Assembly (NCBI RefSeq): GCF_900312815.1 | Contig: NZ_OMPE01000008.1 | Location: 558,001 to 622,000, forward strand | DNA length: 64,000 nucleotides | Source: Aquimarina sp. AU474 | GTDB lineage: Bacteria > Bacteroidota > Bacteroidia > Flavobacteriales > Flavobacteriaceae | Direction of reading: 5' to 3' | Shown here: positions 34,288-43,731 of the stretch, piece by piece | Position numbering within the stretch: position 1 is the stretch's first letter | How the letters are laid out: each line of letters starts with the position of its first letter | The notes under the pieces: generated by a model | Told to the model about the DNA's origin: nothing | The model's database searches: none | Seen by the model: the letters and a program-made list of their open reading frames with translations, nothing else | Position numbers and translations under genes: made by a program

Positions 34288-36384
34288 CTATAGCCCGTCA
34301 TAACTATTTACTAGTCGTATAAACTCTGCTTTATATCCCTGATCGTCATTTTCTTTATTGGCTTGAGCCAATGTAATAATATCATCCAGTTTCTCATTTT
34401 TGATAAATTTTGATTTTCTAACTTTCATACCAAACCATGCTACAGCTGCAGCAAAATTAAAATCTTGAGTTGCAACAGCATTTTTGTTTGTATTCAGGAC
34501 ATGAACCATCTGTATACTTTTCTTTCCTTGTGGTTTTTTGTATCTAAACTTTACAGTTAACAATTCATTTCCGTATTTGTTACCGACATTAGGTTTGGTA
34601 TATTTTAGCGTATTAACCTTCTTGAGGTATTTACTTTTCACTCCAACAGGGATAATTTCATATAAAGCTGTTACGGTATGGCCGCTACCTAACTCCCCGG
34701 CATCCTTAGTATCATCTATAAAATCTTCATTAGCTAATAATCTATTCTCGTACCCTATCAATCTATATGCCTGTACTTTGTTTGGGTTAAATTCTACTTG
34801 AATCTTTACATCTTTGGCAATAGTATACAAAGTACCTCCAAACTCTTTACCCAATATTCTTTGCGCTTCTTGCATTGTATCTATATAGGCGTGATTACCA
34901 TTACCCTTATCCGCTAGAGTTTCTAATTTGCTATCCTTATAATTTCCCATTCCGAAGCCTAAACATGTAAGAAATACTCCTGATTTTCTTTTAGCTTCGA
35001 TAAGTAGTTTCATGTCCTTATCAGAACTCATACCCACATTAAAATCCCCATCGGTCGCTAGGATTACGCGATTGTTTCCTTCTTTAATAAAATTCTCTTT
35101 TGCTATTTTATATGCCAGTTCTATACCTTCTCCGCCAGCTGTAGATCCTCCCGCTTCGAGGTGTTGTAAAGCTTTATTAATTTCATTCTTGTATGCACCT
35201 GATGTAGGTTTCAACACTAATCCCGCAGCACCAGCATATACAACTATCGAAACCTTATCTTTTTCGCGTAATTGATTAACCAAAAGTTTAAAGGCTTTTT
35301 TTAGTAATGGTAATTTATTACTATCTCCCATAGAGCCAGATACATCTATTAAGAATACTAAATTAGAAGCTGGTATCTGATCTTGCGGAATTTCTTTTCC
35401 TTTTAAACCAATTTTTACAAGCTGCGTATCGGCATTCCATGGTGTAGTTGCATATTCTGTATCAATAGCAAAAGGATGTTCTCCTTTGGGTTGCTGATAT
35501 GAATAATTAAAATAATTGATCATTTCCTCAACCTTTACAGCATCAGTAGGGATCTTATTTCCATTATTAATCATTCTACGAACATTACTGTAAGATGCCT
35601 TATCAACATCGATAGAAAATGTAGATAATGGTGCTAAATGAACTCTTTCGAACCTATTTTCATCTATTTCTTTATACGATTCATTGTTTTTCACATCATA
35701 TGTACCACTATGTGTAGTAATTACAATACAACCATGTTTTGCTCTTACTCCATAAATAGAGCTAGCACTCTCATTCTTAAGAACTTTTAAGTCTGCTATC
35801 TTAGCAGGGTCAATAGCTTTAATTTTTGCTATATCCTTTTTCTTAATAGCTACACCATCAACAATGTATAATGGTTCTTTGTTACCCAAAACAGAAATAG
35901 CTCCTCTTATTCGAATTGTATTTGCGGATCCATTAGCTTTTGATATTTGTACTCCAGCAACTTTTCCTGCTAGTTTATGTTTACTTCTTTTACCTTTTCT
36001 TCGTGACCTATTCCTTGAAGTAACGGCATAACCTAATGATACACTTCTTCTTTGAACACCATAAGCGGTAACGACAACCTCTTCTAATTGTGATTCTGAG
36101 ACTTTCATCTCGACATTAATAATATTTGATTTTCCTGTTACTTCAACATCTTGTGTAGTAAATCCCACATAAGAAAAATTTAAGATATCTCCTTTTGAAG
36201 CCTGAATTGTATAGTTACCATCAAAATCTGTTTGTGTACCAGAAGTAGTTCCTTTTATAAATATATTGACGCCTGGCAATGGTAAACTCTGCTCATCGGT
36301 TACATTTCCTGCAACCGTTAATTGTTGTGCTTTTATAGTTCCTATGATACATAGAAAAAATACGAAGTAATGTAGTGATCTCAT
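34288..36384 (-). CDS. CarboxypepD-plug-VWA fusion protein (YfbK-like)
   Basis: A 698-residue exported mosaic. After a signal peptide (to about IKAQ, residue 19) come a CarboxypepD-reg-like domain (about 22-105: GNVTDEQSLPLPGVNIFIKG), a segment like a TonB receptor plug (about 140-222: IRGAISVLGNKEPLYIVDG, SIYGVRAKHG), a YfbK N-terminal region, a VWA domain (about 315-480, MIDAS DVSGSMGDS, later TDGDFNVG) and a DUF3520 C-terminus. The plug-like part has no barrel behind it, so it cannot be a transporter; it may serve as a docking or targeting module. The VWA-DUF3520 pair is shared with E. coli YfbK. Confidence 0.85.
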   Translation of the reverse strand: MRSLHYFVFFLCIIGTIKAQQLTVAGNVTDEQSLPLPGVNIFIKGTTSGTQTDFDGNYTIQASKGDILNFSYVGFTTQDVEVTGKSNIINVEMKVSESQLEEVVVTAYGVQRRSVSLGYAVTSRNRSRRKGKRSKHKLAGKVAGVQISKANGSANTIRIRGAISVLGNKEPLYIVDGVAIKKKDIAKIKAIDPAKIADLKVLKNESASSIYGVRAKHGCIVITTHSGTYDVKNNESYKEIDENRFERVHLAPLSTFSIDVDKASYSNVRRMINNGNKIPTDAVKVEEMINYFNYSYQQPKGEHPFAIDTEYATTPWNADTQLVKIGLKGKEIPQDQIPASNLVFLIDVSGSMGDSNKLPLLKKAFKLLVNQLREKDKVSIVVYAGAAGLVLKPTSGAYKNEINKALQHLEAGGSTAGGEGIELAYKIAKENFIKEGNNRVILATDGDFNVGMSSDKDMKLLIEAKRKSGVFLTCLGFGMGNYKDSKLETLADKGNGNHAYIDTMQEAQRILGKEFGGTLYTIAKDVKIQVEFNPNKVQAYRLIGYENRLLANEDFIDDTKDAGELGSGHTVTALYEIIPVGVKSKYLKKVNTLKYTKPNVGNKYGNELLTVKFRYKKPQGKKSIQMVHVLNTNKNAVATQDFNFAAAVAWFGMKVRKSKFIKNEKLDDIITLAQANKENDDQGYKAEFIRLVNSYDGL

Positions 36385-36524
36385 AGTCGATAGTTTTTAA
36401 ATTATAATCTAAAACTAGAAGTTACCCGAACAGGTAACAATCGACAATGAGTGAAATGGTTATTTGAGTTAGTAAAGGTAACTTTTGAGCTATCTAGATA
36501 TAATCTCTGCAGTATAACATCGGG

Positions 36525-37646
36525 TTATAATTCACTATTAGAAACTAAAGCTAAGGTTTTTGCTCTTTGTACCTTACCAGTTTCAGTTTCTATAAATTGA
36601 GAGAGGAAATAAATCTCTTTAGGAATTTCATATTTATTAATAGTCTCAAGACTTTTGATGGCTTCAGAAATAGTCAACTTTGCAATTTCATTGTAATCTT
36701 GTTCGATTATTAAAACAACCTTATCACCAAGAGCATCATCAGGAAGGCTAGTAATAAAAAAACGATGTCCTATAAGGAGTTGTAATTTGGTTTCTATTTC
36801 TTCAGGATATAATTTTATACCGCCACTATTAATTACATTATCATAACGGCCCTTCCACAAAAATTTCTTGTATGTTTTAAGTTCAACAACATCGTTAGTA
36901 ACTATGGTATCGTCGTTTAACTCGGGAGCTTTAATCATTAAGCAATTACGATTATCCATACTCAGGGATACGTTAGGAAGTGCTTTAAAATAGGAAGAGT
37001 CTTTTTTATCTTTTTTCTTAGGGTTTATTCTGCGAGCTGCAATATGGGTAATAGTTTCTGTCATTCCGTAGGTTTCATAAACCTTGGTTCCAACACCTTG
37101 TATTAATTCTTTAAGATTTTCTGAAGCGGGTCCTCCCCCTACTATTAATTTCTTTATTAAATGAAGCCTGTTTAATGAGTTATCCAGTTGTAACGGTACC
37201 ATTGCACAAAAATCATACTGTTTATACACTGTATCCAGAGGATTTGTTCTTGGAGGTACCAGATCAATTTTCCACCCCAAAACCATTGCCCGAACCAACA
37301 TCATTTTACCAGCAATATAATTTGCCGGCAAACATAATAACGCTGTGGTATCTTCTCCTACTTTAAAAAATTTACCCGTTGCTTTAGCACTATTAATCAT
37401 GTGCCGTTTGTAGATTTTAATTTTTTTAGGCTTTCCTGTAGACCCTGAAGTTTGTACTACTATATAATCCTTTTCGTTTAACCAATCTAATAAAAAACTA
37501 CCAACTTCTTGCTCATATACTTCTCCTTCTTTAACAAAGTTATAGGCAATACGCTCCAGTATTTTCTTATCCGAAGAGTGTTTGTTTATAGAAAATTTTT
37601 CATGTATTTCGGGGATAGAAAATGCATTTCTTGTTTCCATATTCAA
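36525..37646 (-). CDS. menE: o-Succinylbenzoate-CoA ligase MenE
   Basis: A 373-residue adenylate-forming enzyme that activates o-succinylbenzoate with CoA in menaquinone synthesis. The ATP loop is QTSGSTGKPKKIK, motif A5 is YETYGMTETITHIA, the hinge aspartate lies in WKGRYDNVINSGG and the C-terminal Lys in ETGKVQRAK. At 373 residues it is shorter than the 450-490 of enterobacterial MenE, which is normal for Flavobacteriia. It is the last gene of a minus-strand cluster with menA and menC, which fixes the substrate assignment. Confidence 0.9.
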   Translation of the reverse strand: MNMETRNAFSIPEIHEKFSINKHSSDKKILERIAYNFVKEGEVYEQEVGSFLLDWLNEKDYIVVQTSGSTGKPKKIKIYKRHMINSAKATGKFFKVGEDTTALLCLPANYIAGKMMLVRAMVLGWKIDLVPPRTNPLDTVYKQYDFCAMVPLQLDNSLNRLHLIKKLIVGGGPASENLKELIQGVGTKVYETYGMTETITHIAARRINPKKKDKKDSSYFKALPNVSLSMDNRNCLMIKAPELNDDTIVTNDVVELKTYKKFLWKGRYDNVINSGGIKLYPEEIETKLQLLIGHRFFITSLPDDALGDKVVLIIEQDYNEIAKLTISEAIKSLETINKYEIPKEIYFLSQFIETETGKVQRAKTLALVSNSEL

Positions 37647-37695
37647 ATTTCAATTTTCTAAAATACCCGTAGGTTATCTATATGTAAAGAATATA

Positions 37696-38619
37696 TTATT
37701 CTTGTATTATCTCTTCAGTGATTTCTTCATCACCGATTTTTCCAAATAGTTTGTCTTTCCAATTTGTCCATTTATATTTTTTAGCCAATATGAATATAAA
37801 CAATGGGAAAATTACAAATACTGGTATCAATATTTCGTATCCAGCTCCAGGTTCTGATACATCTAACAGTATCGAATTTGTTTGAAGTGCTGTCCAATCG
37901 GCAGTAACAAGTAATACTGTAATTAGATTGTTTGCGGCATGAAAACCAAGCGCCAACTCCATACCCTCATCCATTAAAGTGATGATCCCTAAAAATAAAC
38001 CCGTACCTATGTAGAATACCATAATTATCGGTCCTAAAGTTTCTACTTCCGGATTTGCAGCATGCATTACTCCAAACAATACAGAAGTCACTACGAGGGG
38101 TATCCATTTATTTTTGGTAGCCAGGCCCAATCCTTGCATTAAATATCCTCTAAACATATATTCCTCAAAACTAGTTTGTATAGGAACTAGTACTATAGCC
38201 ATTAGCAACAATATAAAAAACGGAACAGGTTCAAAATTATAAATATAGTCTTCTGGGTTAGAATAGTAAGATAGCCCCGTAGAGGTAATAATAAAAGTTG
38301 CCATTAACACGAAAATAAAAAACACTCTACCCCAATCTATCTTTTTTCGCGCAGTAGTCAAAGACAAAATAGATTGCTGGTGCACAAACTTTACCCAAAA
38401 CAATAAGCCTCCTAAAAAGACTACAAAAGGAATCATCAACTCAAGAAATAGTCCATTTTTACCAATCAACTCGATCTGTTGTTTCAAAATCGCTTCGGTA
38501 TCCATGTGCATCATCTTGGCGATGATATAATTTAAAGTCATTAATCCCAAAAAACCTAATGGTACCGGAATATATTTCCACATCCCCAATTTTCCTTTTC
38601 TCCCTTGTGTTATATACAT
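37696..38619 (-). CDS. CPBP family intramembrane glutamic endopeptidase
   Basis: A 307-residue membrane protein with about eight helices. The CPBP/Rce1 catalytic motifs are intact: SFEEYMFRGYLMQGL (EExxxR), FGVMHAANP (His) and ALGFHAANNLI (H/N). Family members cleave within the membrane or process prenylated or secreted peptides. It sits 3 bases after menC and 49 bases before menE in the menaquinone cluster, an arrangement I recall as recurrent in Flavobacteriia. A link to prenyl-quinone metabolism is attractive because the family includes CAAX prenyl proteases, but it is inference. Confidence 0.9.
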   Translation of the reverse strand: MYITQGRKGKLGMWKYIPVPLGFLGLMTLNYIIAKMMHMDTEAILKQQIELIGKNGLFLELMIPFVVFLGGLLFWVKFVHQQSILSLTTARKKIDWGRVFFIFVLMATFIITSTGLSYYSNPEDYIYNFEPVPFFILLLMAIVLVPIQTSFEEYMFRGYLMQGLGLATKNKWIPLVVTSVLFGVMHAANPEVETLGPIIMVFYIGTGLFLGIITLMDEGMELALGFHAANNLITVLLVTADWTALQTNSILLDVSEPGAGYEILIPVFVIFPLFIFILAKKYKWTNWKDKLFGKIGDEEITEEIIQE

Positions 38620-38622
38620 GTA

Positions 38623-39666
38623 TTATTTATTTAAATATTCTACTACCCAATCAGTTTCATTGATATAAGATAGTGATCCATTATTAACTTCTAGCGGTGC
38701 TTGAAAGTTATTTGTAAACAAACTTCCAGTCCCCAATCCTTGATGCATTTTACTATTCAACGTATAAGTGTACTGGGCAATTGCATTTAACCCCACGTTA
38801 CTTTCTAAAGCGCTTGTGATCCACCATTTAATATCTAATGATTCTGCAATATCTATCCACTCATTAGTGCCATTAAAACCACCTATTAAACTTGGTTTGA
38901 GAATAATGTATTGTGGTTGTATTGTTTGTAGCAACTCTTTCTTTTTCGTTACATCAAAAACTCCTATTAACTCTTCATCTAAAGCAATGGGTAATGGAGT
39001 ATCTTTACACAAAGAACGCATTTGTTCATATTGCCCTTGTCGTATAGGTTGTTCGATACTATGTAGATTAAACTTAGAGAGTTTATTAAGTTTATCAATT
39101 GCCTCATCAGGTGAGAATGCCCCATTAGCATCTACTCTTAGTTCGATTACATCTGATGAAAATTTTGATCTTACAAAAGATAAGATATCCAATTCAGTTT
39201 TAAAATCAATAGCCCCAATCTTCATTTTAATACAATTAAAACCTTGATCTAATTTATGCTCAATTTGCTCAAGCATAAATTCTTTACTCCCCATCCAAAC
39301 AAGTCCGTTAATTGCGATATTTTCTTGATTATCAGTAAACTTGGAAGGAAACAACAAAAAAGGCGATTCACTTGCAAAAGATTTAAATGCCATTTCAACA
39401 CCAAACTGAATACTGGGAAATTCTAGTAATTCCTCCCAGAGTTTATCTTTTCCTAAATGTATATTATCACATGCCCATCTTAATTTATCTTCATAATCAG
39501 GTCTGTCATCAATACTTAATGTTCTTAAAATACCGCACTCTCCGATGCCTTTTCTTTTACCATCAGAAATTACAATAAACCAGGTTTCTTTCTTGTTTAG
39601 AACTCCTCTCGAGGTTCCGCTTGGTCTTTTAAAATTGAGAATATGTTTGTAGTAGCTCGCTTTCAT
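38623..39666 (-). CDS. menC: o-Succinylbenzoate synthase MenC
   Basis: A 347-residue enolase-superfamily enzyme that dehydrates SHCHC to o-succinylbenzoate. The acid/base lysine pair is in NCIKMKIGA, the metal ligands are Asp in ELRVDANGAF, Glu in SIEQPIRQG and Asp in IALDEELIG, and the second lysine is in ILKPSLIGGFN. Its ATG directly abuts the stop of the upstream hydrolase (no gap), and the CPBP gene follows after three bases, so the cluster is tightly coupled. Confidence 0.93.
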   Translation of the reverse strand: MKASYYKHILNFKRPSGTSRGVLNKKETWFIVISDGKRKGIGECGILRTLSIDDRPDYEDKLRWACDNIHLGKDKLWEELLEFPSIQFGVEMAFKSFASESPFLLFPSKFTDNQENIAINGLVWMGSKEFMLEQIEHKLDQGFNCIKMKIGAIDFKTELDILSFVRSKFSSDVIELRVDANGAFSPDEAIDKLNKLSKFNLHSIEQPIRQGQYEQMRSLCKDTPLPIALDEELIGVFDVTKKKELLQTIQPQYIILKPSLIGGFNGTNEWIDIAESLDIKWWITSALESNVGLNAIAQYTYTLNSKMHQGLGTGSLFTNNFQAPLEVNNGSLSYINETDWVVEYLNK

Positions 39667-40347
39667 TTATAGATCAATACTCTTCCCTATTTCTAATAAC
39701 ATGAGATCTTTCCCTTTTTCAAAAAACTTGCGTTTAGCTTCGGTATGATCAATTTCTATATAACCAAAAGTATCATAATGTACGCCTAATATCTTATCGC
39801 ATTCTACAAAATCACTTGCGAGAATAGCATCATCAATACCCATGGTAAAATTATCACCTATTGGTAAAATTGCAAGATCTAATTTGGTAGTCATAGGAAT
39901 TAGTTTCATATCCATAGTAAGCGCAGTATCTCCTGCAATGTATACAGTTTTATGCTCTCCTTCAATTACAAAACCTCCCGGTTGCCCTCCATAGGTTCCA
40001 TCTGCAAAGCTACTGGTATGTATTGCATTTACGTATTTAACTTTTCCAAATTCGAAACCCCAACTACCGCCATGATTCATAGGATGTACCTCTATGCCCT
40101 TATTTTGATAATGAGTCGCTATCTCATAATTAGATACAATAATAGCTCCATTATTTTTTGCAATAACTTCGGCATCCAAAACATGATCTTGATGTGCATG
40201 AGTAAGTAGAATATAATCCGCTTTTATACTATTGACATCAATGCTATCTTTGGATAAAGGGTTTCCTGAAACAAAAGGATCTATTAATACATTTGTGTTA
40301 TTGATTTCTAGTAATAAGGTATTATGTCCAAAAAAGGTGATTTTCAT
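39667..40347 (-). CDS. UlaG-like metal-dependent hydrolase (UPF0173 type)
   Basis: A 226-residue metallo-beta-lactamase-fold enzyme. The metal motif is THAHQDHVLD (full HxHxDH), with further ligands in VYIAGDTALT and GVHYDTFGY. The opening MKITFFGHNTLLLEI and PFVSGNPLS are typical of UPF0173 cytosolic hydrolases. It lies between menA and menC with 31-base and 0-base spacing, so it is embedded in the menaquinone operon. A role as the missing thioesterase or in quinone-related detoxification is possible but unproven. Confidence 0.88.
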   Translation of the reverse strand: MKITFFGHNTLLLEINNTNVLIDPFVSGNPLSKDSIDVNSIKADYILLTHAHQDHVLDAEVIAKNNGAIIVSNYEIATHYQNKGIEVHPMNHGGSWGFEFGKVKYVNAIHTSSFADGTYGGQPGGFVIEGEHKTVYIAGDTALTMDMKLIPMTTKLDLAILPIGDNFTMGIDDAILASDFVECDKILGVHYDTFGYIEIDHTEAKRKFFEKGKDLMLLEIGKSIDL

Positions 40348-40378
40348 TAGTCGAGTTGTTATGATTCGCTGGTGAAAA

Positions 40379-41338
40379 TTATAAAATCTGGCCCAAACTA
40401 AATAAAATAGAAAGTAAAAATGTTGTTAAAGCTACTTTTTTAAGCTCAGGATCTAATAATTGAGGTTTTTCAGTTTTATATACTTTAATAATATGTATGA
40501 GTAAAGGAATAAAAGCGATCAAAAATAATAAGTTCATCGTATTCTCATAGGTGAAATATAAAAATGTAAGCATCGATAACATAGCTATAGATAAAATAGA
40601 AAAATGATATTTTCTTGCATTAGCAATACCCAGTTTCACTACAAGTGTATTCTTTCCAGCCTTCCTATCCCCTTCATGGTCTCTCATATTGTTTAGATTT
40701 AAAACTGCAGTGCTTAGCAGTCCAATCGTTATTGCCGGAAGAAAAACTAAAACGTTAAGATCTTTAGTAAACAAGAAATAACATCCTACAACACTTACCA
40801 ATCCAAAGAAAATAAATACAAAAATATCACCTAAACCTTTATAGCCATAGGCAGAATTACCCATGGTGTATTTCATTGCAGCTATGATAGCTGTTAATCC
40901 CAAAACAAAGAAAAAGAGAGAATAATAAAAATTCTCCTTCCCAAAGGATATAAAAATTAAGGTTATAGCAAAAAACAACGTTATTATGGCTGTAATAATA
41001 ATTCCGGTTAGCATTTCTTTCTTTGAAATGGCACCACTTTGCAGTGCGCGTGTTGGCCCCACTCTATCCTCATTATCTGTTCCTTTAACACCATCACCAT
41101 AATCATTAGCAAAATTAGAAAGAATCTGTAGCCCTAGTGTAGTAGCTATCGCTAACCAAAATATAGCGGTCTCTGAAAACAGAAAACGTTTACCCCCAAA
41201 ACCAATATCGTTTCTAAGGGATGAATCTGAAAACAGTAATACGTTATTAAACATCGATGAACCAACGATAATTCCTGAAATAGACAAAGGCAATGTGCGC
41301 AATCTTGCTGCCGAAACCCAGGCTTTTACTTTATTCAT
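40379..41338 (-). CDS. menA: 1,4-Dihydroxy-2-naphthoate polyprenyltransferase MenA
   Basis: A 319-residue UbiA-superfamily membrane enzyme that attaches the polyprenyl tail to DHNA, giving demethylmenaquinone. Aspartate motif one is NFANDYGDGVKGTDNED and motif two NNMRDHEGDRKAGKN; together they bind Mg-prenyl diphosphate. About nine helices are present. GPTRALQSG is a family marker. It is the first gene of the minus-strand cluster menA-hydrolase-menC-CPBP-menE; menB, menD and menF are not in the window. Confidence 0.95.
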   Translation of the reverse strand: MNKVKAWVSAARLRTLPLSISGIIVGSSMFNNVLLFSDSSLRNDIGFGGKRFLFSETAIFWLAIATTLGLQILSNFANDYGDGVKGTDNEDRVGPTRALQSGAISKKEMLTGIIITAIITLFFAITLIFISFGKENFYYSLFFFVLGLTAIIAAMKYTMGNSAYGYKGLGDIFVFIFFGLVSVVGCYFLFTKDLNVLVFLPAITIGLLSTAVLNLNNMRDHEGDRKAGKNTLVVKLGIANARKYHFSILSIAMLSMLTFLYFTYENTMNLLFLIAFIPLLIHIIKVYKTEKPQLLDPELKKVALTTFLLSILFSLGQIL

Positions 41339-41566
41339 TTTAATGATTTAGGTTTCAAAGGAACAGTATTTTAAATTAAAAAAAAATAAAAATTGCGTAT
41401 TGAGGTAAATACTTGAACCTATAATTGCCAATTTTGAATTGTATCAAAATTAATCCCACAAATTATACTAACTTTCCATATGTATTTTTATGAATTTCGC
41501 AACTCACCATATTCTAATTTTTGTGAGACTTTTTATAGATTAGCATTTTAAACCACTAAGATCGTT

Positions 41567-43264
41567 ATGAAAACCATTGTTAACACTATTGTTTCGTTAC
41601 TTTTATGCACTTTTTTCTCCTGTAAAAATGATGTGAAAAAAGAAGAAACTAAAACGACTACCACCAATACTGAAAAACCAGAAACCATAAAAGAGAAACC
41701 ATTTATCTGGGAAGGAGCGAATGTATATTTCTTATTAGCAGATAGATTTAGTAATGGAGATCAAGAAAATGACAAAACCCTTGAAAGAACCAAAGAAACT
41801 GGAACATTAAGAGGTTTTGAAGGCGGAGACATTAAAGGGATTATTACAAAGATAGAAGAAGGATATTTTAAAGATCTTGGTGTTAATGCGCTTTGGTTTA
41901 ACCCAGTGGTAGAGCAAATTCATGATAGTGTCGATGAAGGTACAGGAAACACATATGCTTTTCATGGGTATTGGGCAAAAGATTGGACCAAAATTGATCC
42001 CGGATTTGGCACCTACAAGGATTTGAAAAAATTAGTGCGAGTAGCGCATGAAAATGGAATTCGTATTCTTATGGATGTTGTAATGAATCATACAGGGCCA
42101 GTAACCGAAAAAGATCCGGTATGGCCTGATAACTGGGTACGTACATCACCACAATGCACTTATAAAGATTATAATAGTGCGGTAGGTTGTACACTAGTTG
42201 AAAATTTACCTGATATTAAAACTGAAAGTAATGAAGGTGTTGATCTACCTAAGGAACTTGTTGATAAATGGAAATCTGAAGGGCGATTAGAAATTGAATT
42301 GGCAGAATTAGATATTTTTTTCACCAAAACAGGATTAAAAAGATCACCAAAAAATTATATCATCAAATGGCTTACAGATTATGTAAGAGAACTTGGTATT
42401 GATGGATATAGAGTTGATACCGTAAAGCATGTTGAAGAAAGTGCATGGCGTACGCTAGCAGAACAAGCAAAATTAGCATTTGCCGAATGGAAAACCAAAC
42501 ACCCTAATGAAGTACTTGACGATAATGATTTTTATGTACTAGGTGAACTATATGGGTATGGGATAGACAGTAAACGATATTATGATTTTGGAGACAAAAA
42601 AGTAGATTATTTCGCTAATGGGTTTAATAACATGATCAACTTTCAATTTAAATATGATGCCAAACAAGAAGGTTATGAAAAATTATTTAGTAAGTATAGC
42701 GAAATTCTTTACACCAATTTAATAGGAAAAAGTGTCATGAATTATATAAGTTCACATGATGATGGCGATCCTTTTGATAAAGATAGAACTAAGACATACG
42801 AATCTGCTACCAAACTATTACTTACTCCAGGAGTTTCTCAGATCTATTATGGTGATGAAACGGCAAGGTCATTAATTATTGAAGATACCCAAGGAGATGC
42901 CACATTAAGATCTAACATGAATTGGGAAGACCTACAAAACGATGAAACAAAATTATTATTAGCACATTGGCAAAAACTGGGAACTTTTAGAAAAAATCAT
43001 CCCTCAATTGGTGCAGGAAAACACAAAATGATTTCGCAAACTCCTTATACGTTTTCTCGAAGTTATAATAGAAATGGGACCTCAGATAGCGTTATCGTAG
43101 CATTAGATCTTCCGAAAGGAGAAAAAAGCTTAAAAATCAATTCTATTTTTAAAGAAGGAACTGTTTTAGTTGATCATTACTCCGGCTATGAAGCAAATGT
43201 CGTTAAGGATACTATAAAAATTAATTCTGAATACAGTATCGTTCTACTAGAGCGCAAGAGATAG
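41567..43264 (+). CDS. GH13 alpha-amylase family lipoprotein
   Basis: A 565-residue lipoprotein (signal SLLLCTFFSCKND, Cys about 19) with a Thr/Lys-rich linker and a full GH13 barrel. Conserved regions are visible: region I DVVMNHT, region II GYRVDTVKHV (nucleophile Asp), region III VLGELYG (acid/base Glu) and region IV YISSHDDGDPF (transition-state Asp). A C-terminal beta domain follows (about 490-565). The enzyme hydrolyses alpha-1,4-glucans such as starch or maltodextrins at the cell surface. No SusC/SusD pair is nearby, so it is not part of a classical PUL. Confidence 0.93.
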   Translation: MKTIVNTIVSLLLCTFFSCKNDVKKEETKTTTTNTEKPETIKEKPFIWEGANVYFLLADRFSNGDQENDKTLERTKETGTLRGFEGGDIKGIITKIEEGYFKDLGVNALWFNPVVEQIHDSVDEGTGNTYAFHGYWAKDWTKIDPGFGTYKDLKKLVRVAHENGIRILMDVVMNHTGPVTEKDPVWPDNWVRTSPQCTYKDYNSAVGCTLVENLPDIKTESNEGVDLPKELVDKWKSEGRLEIELAELDIFFTKTGLKRSPKNYIIKWLTDYVRELGIDGYRVDTVKHVEESAWRTLAEQAKLAFAEWKTKHPNEVLDDNDFYVLGELYGYGIDSKRYYDFGDKKVDYFANGFNNMINFQFKYDAKQEGYEKLFSKYSEILYTNLIGKSVMNYISSHDDGDPFDKDRTKTYESATKLLLTPGVSQIYYGDETARSLIIEDTQGDATLRSNMNWEDLQNDETKLLLAHWQKLGTFRKNHPSIGAGKHKMISQTPYTFSRSYNRNGTSDSVIVALDLPKGEKSLKINSIFKEGTVLVDHYSGYEANVVKDTIKINSEYSIVLLERKR

Positions 43265-43295
43265 TTTATATATCATACATACTATGATACAATAT

Positions 43296-43327
43296 AAAAT
43301 GACCTGATAAAAATTGGGTCATTTTTT
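43296..43327 (+). terminator. Terminator of amylase gene
   Basis: AAAATGACC and GGTCATTTT form a perfect 9-pair stem around a 12-base loop and run into seven T's, about 30 bases after the amylase stop. A good rho-independent terminator. Confidence 0.8.
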
Positions 43328-43430
43328 TATGCCTTAATAAAAGTTAGCGTCTTAATTATATATTTCTGAAAAACAACATATAAGAATCAAAAACATATAT
43401 AATGTTAGAAACAGTTACCCCTATAGAAGA

Positions 43431-43460
43431 ACTTACCTCCTTAGGATTAAGGAGGTAAGT
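43431..43460. repeat. Perfect 13-base-arm inverted repeat containing AGGAGG
   Basis: ACTTACCTCCTTA (43431-43443), loop GGAT, TAAGGAGGTAAGT (43448-43460). Both arms are perfect and GC content is higher than the surroundings. It contains the strong Shine-Dalgarno-like word AAGGAGG, which would be sequestered in RNA from the plus strand. It has no T run. It could be an RNA switch remnant, a binding site or a transposition scar. Confidence 0.6.
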
Positions 43461-43595
43461 GTTGGGGAAAACAAAAAAAGTAAGGGAAAAATTGTAATTG
43501 GAATACCTGTCAAAGATAAAGATGTTTCGAGCATATACGGTTACGGTTTTACCTCAAACTTTAGCTGGAATACTAGTATTTACACATTAAATTAA
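43461..43595 (+). pseudogene. Possible gene remnant (45-codon open frame without start)
   Basis: An open frame that continues from upstream of the palindrome and ends in TAA at 43593-43595. It reads VGENKKSKGKIVIGIPVKD and then VSSIYGYGFTSNFSWN, which has a protein-like pattern with alternating hydrophobic residues and an aromatic tail ending SIYTLN. There is no ATG, GTG or TTG in frame. I infer a 3' fragment of a lost exported or beta-rich protein; chance cannot be excluded. Confidence 0.25.
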
Positions 43596-43723
43596 CTTTA
43601 TATTATTGATTATCAGTAATTTACATAAAAACGTAATAATTGTTAAATTATCGTGAACAAAAAAATAATAAAATAGTATTAATAAATAACTCCAATAGAT
43701 ATCTCAAAAGTTCAAGAAAAAAT

Positions 43724-43731
43724 TAAATTTG
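43724..43731 (+). promoter_or_regulatory. -7 promoter element for acidic orphan gene
   Basis: TAAATTTG is a perfect Bacteroidota -7 box, 40 bases before the TTG start at 43771. No clear TTTG -33 box was seen at the right distance. It supports transcription starting near 43737. Confidence 0.5.

Noticed and set aside
41567..43264. Amylase as part of a polysaccharide utilisation locus
   Set aside because: No SusC/SusD pair or further glycosidases are adjacent; it has its own terminator.
43431..43460. Palindrome as an insertion-sequence end or transposon scar
   Set aside because: No transposase, no target duplication and no second copy in the window; kept only as an unexplained palindrome.
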